A stretch of 64,000 nucleotides of DNA from Prillingera fragicola. Lineage: Eukaryota; Basidiomycota; Tremellomycetes; Trichosporonales; Trichosporonaceae. Below the pieces are notes generated by a model. The model was not told where the DNA came from and ran no database searches. It worked only from the letters and a program-made list of their open reading frames with translations. The DNA lies in NCBI GenBank assembly GCA_002335605.1, contig BEDY01000005.1, forward strand, positions 1,054,001-1,118,000, given 5' to 3'. The position numbers and the translations under genes were made by a program. Positions 46,912-56,246 of the stretch are shown piece after piece (position 1 is the first letter of the stretch; every line of letters starts with the position of its first letter).

Positions 46912-47617
46912 ATGTCCTTCTACCTCGCGATAGTGTCACCACTGGACACACCACTCTTCGAGGTCCAGTTCACCTCGGCCAGGCAACAGCCGCAAGCCGG
47001 CGGCTCGTCGTCGGCATCCTCCTTCCCCTCCTGGTCGACCTTTACGGGCGCCAACGGCTCCGACCTGGGAGCAGGCGAGGGGCAGCGCCAGCTCGGCGTC
47101 AACCTTGGCTTGGCGGCGGGACAGGCGGGTGGGGCTGGGGAAAAGCATTTGCTCCAGATGATTGCGCATGCTAGTCTTGATGCCGTCGAGGAGGCGAGCG
47201 AGGGGACGGGAAACTTGTGCGTGCGCCTGCTGGGAATTGGATTGGGGTGCTGACCGGTGCAGGTATCTCAAGGCTGTGGACAGGCATAATGAGTGGATCG
47301 TGTCGGCGTTCATCGCAACAAATGGTAAGTGCAAGGGAGGCGGAGGGAGGTGGGAAATGGCTCTTGAGAAGCAGCTATGTCGCTGTTGGATACTGACCTT
47401 TAGTCAAACTCATTCTCTTGCACGACACCAAGAACGACGATGCCATCAGGCTCTTCTTCGGCGACGTCTGGGAGCTCTATGTCAAGGTAAGCCAGTGCAG
47501 CTTGGATGCCCAGACTGACATCAGGCATCGCTCAATCCCTTCCACTCGGTCAACACACCAATCCGCAATCCCCTGTTCGAGACAAAGGTGCGCGCTGCCG
47601 CCAAAAAGTATCTCTAG
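46912..47617 (+). CDS. TRS20: Trs20 / sedlin (TRAPPC2), TRAPP tethering complex subunit
   Basis: Four exons (46912-47216, 47263-47324, 47404-47486, 47525-47617) give 180 aa. The protein reads MSFYLAIVSPLDTPLFEVQF, later HLLQMIAHASLDAVEE, NLYLKAVDRHNEWIVSAFIA, KLILLHDTKNDDAIRLFFGD and a tail NPFHSVNTPIRNPLFETKV. This is the sedlin longin-like fold; human TRAPPC2 is 140 aa. The extra length is a Gly/Ser/Ala-rich insert of about 50 residues (roughly 24-72), between the first strand and the HLL helix. TRAPP complexes act as guanine-exchange factors for Ypt1/Rab1 in ER-Golgi traffic and autophagy. The stop is 107 bp from the stop of the convergent VMA16. Confidence 0.92.
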
Positions 47618-47723
47618 ACTATCGGCCAGTGGAACTACAGGGTTTCTAGGACTTATACCCCGGATCGCAGTGATATCATGCATGCTACTGTTCTTTCTAA
47701 AGCGGGGGTTGCTGGTTGCGCTC

Positions 47724-48670
47724 TTAAGCAAAGGTCTCGGCCTTTCCAGACTGCTGGGGTTAGCTTGGACTCGCACACTGCAGGTGCTACGCACGATAAG
47801 GAGGCCGACTGGGAAGCGTTAGCACTGACACAAGCGAATCGCAAAGCACTCACCGATAAGACCAAAGAGACCAAGAACCGAACCGAAGATCTGGGAATGA
47901 GCAACGTGTGCAGGAATCATTACTTACCTCAACGATGAGAATCTTGACGAAGAGCTGGGGGTCGGCGGCATCGGCGAGCGCAGCAGTCGAACCAGTGATA
48001 CCAACAGCGACACCGCAGAGCAGGTTGCAGAAACCAACAGTGAGACCGCCCCAGAAGAGAGCAAAGCCTGAGAGTCTCAGCAAACTGTTAGATTACATGT
48101 GACGCACCAGTGTAGTAGTTTCCGGGCGAGTGAAGGTCCTGGACAGCAGAGTCGATGCGCGACGAGAAGACAATGGCCATGATAACGCCGTAGATGGCAA
48201 CAACTTCACAGAAAATAATACTAGGCGCGTCAGTTGCATGTTGATTGTGGACGCGGTGACACTGGATGGGTTCAAACCCCAAGCACCAACGTCGAGCTAC
48301 TCACGAGATCAGGTTCTTGGTCCTGATGCGGGGTGCGCGCACACCACCACCGAGGATACTTGAGCCGGTGATGAAGATGCCCCTGTTGAGTCAGTAGTGA
48401 ACACGGGCATGCCAGCAGTGACGTACCATCCGGCACCGACGACACTGAGGCCGATGCAGAGTGCGATACCCAGCAAGGCCCACATGTATGGGCTGGTCTC
48501 GGCGAGAAATCCACCGACGTTGACGCGCTCTCCTTGACCTGGACGGTTAGCGCATGCGTGGGTCGAGGCAGAGGTCAAGGGGACTCACCAGTCAGGAGGA
48601 GGTACAGGCCGATGACGACGGACAGCGACACGCCGCTGCCGGCGAGGTACGGGATAGCGTAGTAGCCCAT
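47724..48670 (-). CDS. VMA16: V-ATPase proteolipid subunit c'' (Vma16)
   Basis: A minus-strand gene of about eight short exons encoding about 201 aa. It starts [20 protein letters not shown] and includes [60 protein letters not shown] and [20 protein letters not shown], and ends [13 protein letters not shown]. These are the four or five membrane helices of the c'' ring subunit; the Glu in FCEVVAIYG is the proton-carrying residue, and a second buried Glu is in LIVEIFG. The enzyme acidifies vacuoles and Golgi. The last exon (QSGKAETFA) is inferred from a GTGCGT donor and CTAAC...CCAG acceptor and matches the family's GKASEF-like end; reading on unspliced would give an unrelated tail. It converges on TRS20. 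Confidence 0.9.
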
Positions 48671-49076
48671 GGTGTGTGTATGACCGGTGCAGATAGCAGT
48701 GTTCTGCAGGGGCTTTGAGAGAGTGAACGAGGTCGGTGTTGGACGACGGTCTGGTGTCAATGTTGGATGGAGGCAAGTGACGGAGGCTGGCTGGGTGGGG
48801 GGTTGGCGTGTCAACTGCTCCCCTGCTTGGCCGAGTGTCGTGCCCTGGCTGGCGAGGCGCTCGTTTCGTTGCCGGCACCACACCACCACCACATTGACCT
48901 CCCTCCGATACTGCTACGTCTCCCCACTTGTCAACTCTTGCTTCTACACTCTACATCCCATCGCATACATTCACATCCTGTAGACATCCGGCACCCGCTG
49001 GTCATCACCCATCCTTAGCCCACACCCACTGCACACTCGCACCTCTTTACATATCCTCGCACCACCGAAAGAGCAC
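48671..49076. promoter_or_regulatory. Divergent promoter VMA16 / YRB2-like gene
   Basis: 406 bp between two divergent starts; CT-rich and CA-rich near the plus-strand gene. No specific element recognised. Confidence 0.4.
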
Positions 49077-50883
49077 ATGACATCGCCAAACGACACCACC
49101 CCACGGCCCCCGATAGAGGAGACGGTCGAGCAGACGATCGCTGCTCGAGGTGAGCCTCTCTCCCATACCTCCACGAGATCCTCAATGCTGATGACTGCTC
49201 CAGAGTCACTCTCGCTCAAGCGAGCTCGCGAGGGATCGGTGGTGAGTGTTGCGCTTTGCCCTTGTAGGTTGACCAGCGCTCAGGATCCACAGGCCGCTGC
49301 AACCGCACCCCCCATTGCCACCAAGAAGAACCGCGTAGAGGGAGAACCCACAGCGCCAGACACAAATGGTACCAATGGCAGTGACGAGGAGGTGCTGTCC
49401 CAGACCGCTGCGCAGACTGCCCCCAACGGAACGGCTGCTCCAGGATCGGAGGGCAAAACCGTCGGCGAGGTTCGCCGCAAGGTCGAGGAACTGAATTGGA
49501 AGGAGGGAGAGGGACCGAAGCCGGCCGCTGCCGAGGCATCAGCAGAGGACAGCACCCCCGCAGCGGCAGCCGATGGAGACGTCGAGGTCACAGATGTTGC
49601 CAAGGAGGGCGAGGAGGAGTCAGCAGCCAAGGAGGACAACGACGGCGGCAATGACGTTGACCAGAACGACTGGGTCGAGGTAGACAAGGCCGAGGCCACC
49701 GAGGCTGCTGCAGCCGAGAACGACGGCAACTCTTTGAAGCGCAAAGCCGTCGAGGGACAGGATGAGAGCACGAGCGCCGACGAGAAGAAGCGCAAGTCGA
49801 CCTCTGTGAGTATCCCGCGCCCCATAAAGACTGACCCCCGTCAGCCTCCAGCAGACAGCGCAACTCCCAAGAGCCCCAAGCCTCCCAAGAGCCCCAGACC
49901 TACGACTGCCGACGCCACCGCCGCCTCTCCTTCCGCCGATGCCACTGCCGCGCCCGCCGAGGCGCCTCGAAAGCAGGCGACGTTTGGTTCGTTCAGCGCC
50001 AAGGCATCGCCCTTTGCCGCCGCCGCCTCTTCTTCGTCGCCCTTTGCTGCAAAGGCTTCTTCCACCTCGGCGTTTGGCAACACTTCATCCTCATCTCCGT
50101 TTGGCAACACCTCGTCCGCATCGCCGTTCGGCAACACCTCGGCGGCATCCCCCTTCGGGGCTGCCAAGCCCAAGAATGCGCTTGACGACGAGGCAGCCAA
50201 GCCCGCTGCTGCGTCAGGCTTTGGTAACTACTCGTCGGCCTTCAGCCCCTTCGCGAAGAAGGCGCCCGCTGCCTCTGAGACTGAGAACGAGACAGCTAAG
50301 GCTGGACCTTCCTCGTTTGGCGACATTCTGCAGGAGAAGGGGGACGAGAAGGAGGCCGCTGCGGAGGACAAGGTCACCTGGGAGGAGCAGCATGGTGAGT
50401 TGTCATTACACCTCGGGTGAGGCTACGCTAACAGAGTGCAGTGCCCACAGGAGAGGAGGAGGAGGAGACCACGTATCAGACCCGCGTCAAGCTGTTCTGC
50501 ATGGAGGAGCATGGGGCATGGAAGGAGCGTGGCGTTGGCCAGCTCAGGCTCAACAAGCGGCGCTCGGACGGCCGCGGAGCTCGCATGGGTGGGTGTCTCT
50601 ATTATTCTTGGACCAACGACCAACGCTAACGACTATAGTCATTCGCGCCGAGGGAGTGTTGCGCGTCATTCTCAATGCCAACATGTACGTCGGCATGACC
50701 TGCTTGGAAGACGGCAAGCACGTCCGCACGACCGTTTTCGAGGACGGCAAGACACTCTTTGTCACCCTCCGGACCTCGAACCCAAAGGTCGCCGCCGAGC
50801 TCGCCTCTGCAATCCAGGATCACATCCCCCTCGAGTCGGCGCGTGCAACTGCCTCGCCTAGCGCTGCAGACAGCGCAGTCTAA
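49077..50883 (+). CDS. Yrb2/RanBP3-like Ran-binding protein
   Basis: Six exons (49077-49149, 49204-49241, 49284-49805, 49845-50394, 50442-50588, 50639-50883) give 524 aa. The N-terminus has ESLSLKRAREGSV, then a long acidic Ala/Glu-rich region, a bipartite-like basic patch (SLKRKAVEG, DEKKRKSTS), FG-type repeats (SPFGNTSSASPFGNTSAASP and GFGNYSSAFSPF) and a C-terminal Ran-binding domain: TTYQTRVKLFCMEEHGAWKE, RGVGQLRLNKRRSDGRG, VIRAEGVLRVILNANMYVGM. FG repeats plus one RanBD is the layout of yeast Yrb2 and fission yeast Hba1, nuclear cofactors of Crm1-dependent export. A Nup2/Nup50-type nucleoporin is the alternative. The first three introns (54, 42 and 39 nt) are multiples of three and have no stop, so an unspliced message would stay in frame. 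Confidence 0.86.
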
Positions 50884-53179
50884 TGCATACCCTTGACCTC
50901 GGACATCATACCAACCTTTACTTTCCTTTGCCTCGGCCCCACATACATTCACCCTTCCAGCAGTAGCAGCAGGTATTTATTGTCTACAACTGTCTTGTCC
51001 GTGCTCGCATTGGGCCGCGTCTTGCACTGTGACATCAAATGTAATATGCATGAGTAGAGAGCACGCGAGCAGACGCGAGCACGCGCAGTGGCGACGCATG
51101 TCATGTCACGAGTCACGACGTGATGCCGAGGCTGTCGACATGGGTGGCGTGTCAGGTGATAGTGGTCGCTCACGCTAGTTTGAATGCTGTGGCAGTTGGT
51201 TGTGGCGCTTTCACTGGTGCAATTCAAGGTCATAGTGTGCAGTCTTATCTCTACGGCTAATGAGCTAGTGATAACGAAGCTAGTGATACCGAGTCATCAT
51301 GGGCGGTGCTTGTGTGTTGTTGTATTTGCCTCCCTATGCGCCTGCATGCTGTCCACTTTACCGCACACTGTGCTAATCAACGAGAGGCACGACGCACACT
51401 CGGTCAGGTCGTACAACCGGCTGGCCTCGCTCGACAGCGGACAGACACTGCATGCTGAAACTGAGGCTCGCAGTCATCGGCTGGTGGACGTGCCGGGCTG
51501 CTAAGTTGTGGCCGTGCCCGGGTAAACTCGCCGTCTACAGCGACATCTTCACTGCCGCCGCCCATATACGGGCCGGTATCTTATACGTCCCCCACGCTCA
51601 CCGCGCATTGACGTTGAGCACTGAGTTGGTCTCATGCCCGCACGTAAAGCTGGTACGCCTGACCGCTCAGTGACATGGATGGCGGTGGCGCAGAAGCAGA
51701 CGAGAGCAGCCAAGGTTGAAGTGGCAATCGCCCGTCCTGGGAGAGAGCAGTGCATGCTGCAGCGTCGGCAGAGGCCGGTGGAGCCAAGCGGTGGGGCAGA
51801 ACGTCAATGCTGTCATAGGATCACTGTGGCCGAACGGTGACGGCTGGTTGACGCCGAGTGGAGCACCGCCACTTTGCGTGAGGTTGCTTGTCTCTTTGAT
51901 GCATCACCCTTTCAGATTTCTTGACGTGTTCTGGTACGTGTCTGCAGCTGTCCGCTGTGTGGCCGAGGTGATTCTGGGCCGCCTTGTGTGTTCGTCTGAT
52001 ACCTGATAGCCGAGGCTGATGCTGTGGGCTGAGGTGGCAGAGTGGCGAAATATTGTTTTTAGGCGTTGCATGCCTCGTGCTCGTCGTGTTGCTTGTCACA
52101 CGTCAGCTGGTTGTGATTACTTCATCGGGATGGGAGTTCTGCATTTTTTGAATGCAGATTTGGCTGATTGTTGCACAGTCTGATGGCAGAACACGACGAA
52201 CAAGGCGGACGGCTGACCGCCGTGGAAACTGTTCCCTTTTTGCCACCAACTAATCTCCATTGCCAGCGATCGAGCATGTCAGTGGCCGTCGGCTCCGTTC
52301 GAGCGCCGGGCGACTCGGTCAGTGTCATAATAATCAACGAGCTGTTGCAGACGATTAATCGGAAATAATGACCTGCATACGAGCGTATTCACACGCTGAC
52401 GAGTCGAAAGGTACTCACTAGTGCAGGCTCATACGAGGCGAAAAATGCACCAAACGCAAAAAAGCCCACCCCCCGAGACGCCACCCGAAGGTGACAACTC
52501 AGGAGGTGGGCAGTTCTGGCCAATGTCAAACGGTTCTCGTAGAGGTCCGGAAGACTGTTGGAGGAAGAGTAGGTAGAGGGGAGGTAGGAAAAAAGAAGAA
52601 TTCAGGAGTTCGGAAAGAAGAATAGAGGTTGGGAGAGGAAGAGGAGGGAGAGGATGTAGGAGTGCGAGATGAATATGATAAAAGAGACACTCGTGTCAAC
52701 AACATGCTCACAAACACAAAGAGGAAAAGCCGTTGCGCACCCTTACGATGAACCCAGTTCTACACAATTTTGCTTCGTTGCTGGATCCAGTGGGCTCGTG
52801 CCCAAGCACCTCGTTGCCCGGGGTCAAGACCGATGGTCTGGCCTCGTAGATAGTGCGGTTTTGCAGCCTTGCGGCAAGCTCCCCCTGTTCTGTGTTTGTT
52901 GGTATTATGGTGGGGTGAAATCCCGACGCCACAACCCGGCTCGCATTGATTCGCTCACGCACTCGCGGTCGCGGTCGGCGTGTGCACATCATCCGGAAGA
53001 CACAGACGTGCCCCCGAAGAGAGGTAGCTCACAGGACCATTTTTTTTCTTTTGATTGACCGTTTGTTATGCTCGCGATGCAGCTAGGCGGGGGAAGGCCA
53101 TTCCGTGCCCCGATGATAGATTTGGTTGCGTTTTCTGTCCAGTGTGTTCCCAAAGTCCCAAGACGAATGAAGAGATGAC
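50884..53179. other. Gene-poor region after YRB2-like gene
   Basis: 2.3 kb without a supported gene. On the minus strand, 52560-52680 is a pyrimidine-rich stretch resembling a fungal promoter or 5' leader, followed (downward) by a canonical GTGAGTACC donor near 52420, but no open frame of note follows. It may be a non-coding transcript. Confidence 0.45.
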
Positions 53180-53528
53180 TCAGCTGCGCCATGGGTGGTA
53201 ATCGTGCAATTTTCCAGTTGAAGAATCGACTCCGGTGGAGATCGAGGCAAAATTGAGGACATGGTCGGGTGGCCGACACATGAACCTCTCGAAGGATCGC
53301 TGCACACTGTGGAAAAGTAGCCCCAGACTGTCCAAATAATGAAGGTCTGAGACCTCACCTGAAGAGAAAGTGAAAGAGTCTGCGCTGGTTGAAGCAACTT
53401 GCGCCTGCAAAGACCGTTGGTCATGAAGGTGGGCAAGGCCATTGTACCTAGACGTTTCGTACCGCCGGAGAACAGAACAAAATCCTGATCCGTTGGGTGT
53501 CGACTATGCGCTTGGCCTTGGAGGCCAT
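53180..53528 (-). CDS. Candidate orphan gene, 96 aa, two exons
   Basis: I do not recognise this protein. On the minus strand, ATG 53526-53528 opens MASKAKRIVDTQRIRILFCS; a possible 58-nt intron (53405-53462; donor GTACGA, branch-like ATGACC, acceptor TTTGCAG) joins it in phase to a second exon reading AQVASTSADSFTFSSGEVSD, HYLDSLGLLFHSVQRSFERF and a stop at 53180. The upstream 60 bp is CT-rich on this strand, as before real starts in this window. Composition of exon 2 is protein-like and has no stop for 75 codons, but that can occur by chance in GC-rich DNA. No signal peptide or membrane segment. Could equally be part of a non-coding transcript. Low confidence. Confidence 0.28.
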
Positions 53529-56246
53529 CTTGACGAGTTGAGAATAGTAGAGTAGTCGAGTGGTGGCGACATTTTGTCGATGCCGATGTTACAATGAGTG
53601 GATGGAGACAAAGTGAGGGGGGAACAGTGGTGTCTATGTAGTGGTGGGTGTATTGGGAGGCGATCCACTCGAGTCAGGGCAGTGGGGCAGGGTTTTCAGG
53701 GTCTATTTCAAATTTGACCAATTCCCAATCAGCCATGACGCCAGCCTGGGCGCGCTAGCCTGGGTGATTGTGCCCAAACTTGCCCCTAGTTCAGCCGGAC
53801 GGGAGCAAACAGGCTGTGTGGGCGGCGGTGATATAGCCCGAGTGTGGCACACTCTAGATGCCGCCAGCCGCCTGGCTGCAGTCCGTGTTTCGAAAAAGGG
53901 GCCGTATAAACAACCACCCAACCGAGCCTCGGAGCACCCAGGTCGGGTTGTCGGGTCCTTGCTGCCTTGGTGGTCGGAGCCTCGGGTACGTCAGGTGGCA
54001 TTCGTCAGCCCAGTACAATAGCACTTGGCATGTTGTTATTTGGTTTGCTCAATGCTTGATGACGCCTGTCTTGCACTCCGAGGTCAGCCCCGCGTGCCGA
54101 TGTGACAGGGGTAGGCAATACCCCGCAAACCAAACACCTTATCTCGCACTTTGAGTGGGCAAGGCGAAGGTCTACAAGGTCAATTGGTCGACGCTTTCCG
54201 ACACGCACATCAGCTGACTGGCCGCTGCAGGCGACTGTGGCAGCCCCCTGCTGCCCCAAACATGACAGATAGCGACCAAGACTGCCCAATGCGAGGCGGC
54301 GGGGTTTGAGAATGGGTGTGGTAGCTGTGAAGTGCTTCATGGAGGAGGGTGCAGTGTTGTGAACGCTTGAAAGCGCGCACAATAAGAGTCATGCGAAGAC
54401 CCATCACTAGAGTGCCAGATTGTGCTCGAGTCCGGTAGAATATGAACACTGATGCATCACACCCCGCGCCTTGGCGTTCTCTGAGCTCTGAGGTGGTGAT
54501 GACGAGCGCCTTCGTCGGCTCAACTAGGCTTAAATGGCATCGGTCCTGCAGCCGAACCAGTACCGCTGGGATCTGGGGTAAGTGGAGTTATGGGAGGTGG
54601 AGGCCGAGAATGGTGCGAAGGTGGCACTTTGAGATGACGACCCCATCGGCGCCCGTTGGCCCCGGCAACGGCTCGCGCGAGAATACTGCACACCGTCAGA
54701 TACGTCAAGGTGCTCGCCACCCTCACCCCACCCTCACTCAACCTTGCCATAGGTTTGGCCAGCCAGACGTGTCGTTTATCGAGGAGGGGGTTGTTCCGTG
54801 CCTCGAGCAAGGAGGTGTCCTTTGAGCAGTGAGCGAAGTCGTCCATCAAGTGGAGGTGTCACTGCAGCGAGGTGGAGGACTGGTGGTTGTCGGAGGTGCC
54901 TCGCGTGAGCCCCAGGCGTTGCCCACCTGCATGTCGCCCAGTTGCATCACTCCCGAGTGACGCAGTCCTCCATGCTGCATACAGTGTCACGGCTATGCTA
55001 CAACTCATGCTAGAGTAGTGGGTGTAGACTACAACATTACGGCGTCCTCGCTTGGACATATGTGGGAGTTGTGTCTCTCCTCCTTCCTCCGAGCCGGCCT
55101 GGGTGTGGGCCCAGCTCCTCGTCCTCCTTGGCGACAATGTAGCCTGTCGAGTGTGCCGCCAGCTGTCAAGGCTGTCGCTCTTGATGCGCTTCCTCTGGTT
55201 CACCCCTCCTCGGAAAACAGTGACGACAGGTACAAGCACAACGTCGATTGGCTTTCGGATACCGATGAGTCGTAGTTGTCGTGGTCGCAAATCTCATAGG
55301 ACGTGTCATCCAAGTCGCGGCCGCACTTCTAGCTCGAAACCGAGTGCCCGGCAATATATTAATTATTAATTAAATATCCCAGGATATCGGTCAGCGCGAG
55401 TTCTTGCCGCAGCTTTGCAGTCTGCGTGTTGAAAAGCAGTGTGCTGGGGTTACTGGCCAAATAACTCGAGACCGACCGCGAGATAGAGGGGGGCACGGCT
55501 TGCGCAGCGCTGCATTCTAGTTCCATAGACACGAGATGCTGTCCGTGTTAGTGTTCTCATGCCCTACAAAGCAATGGCAACCACTCTCAGCAGATGCAAG
55601 TAACGGGCGCCCAGTACGACTGCAGCCCAAAAACTCTCTTCTTCCCGCGCCCCGTCCTCTGCCCACAGAAAAAGGAAAACACAGTCCGCTCAGCTGTTTA
55701 ATGACGATTCGAACCAGACGTAGCGCCACACAGCCACTGGCGTCATTCGTCTGCTCACTCATTTTTGGCTCCACGCACACATGTCCTCTCACTCATCACG
55801 ATTTTTCACCTACTCAGCACTGTGCGCAGTCTTCCACTGTAGCCCAGCCCTGCGAGGACATTGCGTTATCAATGAAGGCAACTCACAGAAGACACAGTGA
55901 AGGAAGCAGTAACAAATGCTCCCGCACGCCCAGCTCGGTGGAGGGCCGAGCTTCCGGCGGTTATGGCAAGGGGCCCACCCTGGATCGGCGGAAATGACGT
56001 TCCTGTCAGACACACGTCCAAGGGCCAGCCAGGTCCCGCGATTGACCACTCCTGGCAGCCTCGTCGACGTGACTGGCAACTACTACTTAGACTCTGCAAC
56101 TCTACACCCTTCTTAGCATAACCATAGCCCGCCGCATAGCAGCGTTTGTCGGCCAACACCTGCACTTGTACAACAGCAGTATACTCTCCAAGCCGCGGCC
56201 ATCTTCTCCTTTCACTTTGTCCCTTCGCGCATTCACTTCAACCACC
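53529..56246. other. Gene-poor region upstream of GDB1
   Basis: 2.7 kb with no supported gene. A 25-bp pure A/T run at 55353-55377 stands out in this GC-rich sequence and is followed by a small palindrome (ATATCC-CA-GGATAT). The last 250 bp is CT-rich and would be the GDB1 promoter and leader. Confidence 0.5.

Noticed and set aside
47477..47794. 105-codon minus-strand frame after the VMA16 membrane domain
   Set aside because: It is readthrough past the last VMA16 intron; splicing gives the family-like GKAETFA end.
48262..48290. GGGTTCAAACCCC resembling a T-arm
   Set aside because: It lies in an intron/exon region of VMA16 and lacks the other tRNA arms.
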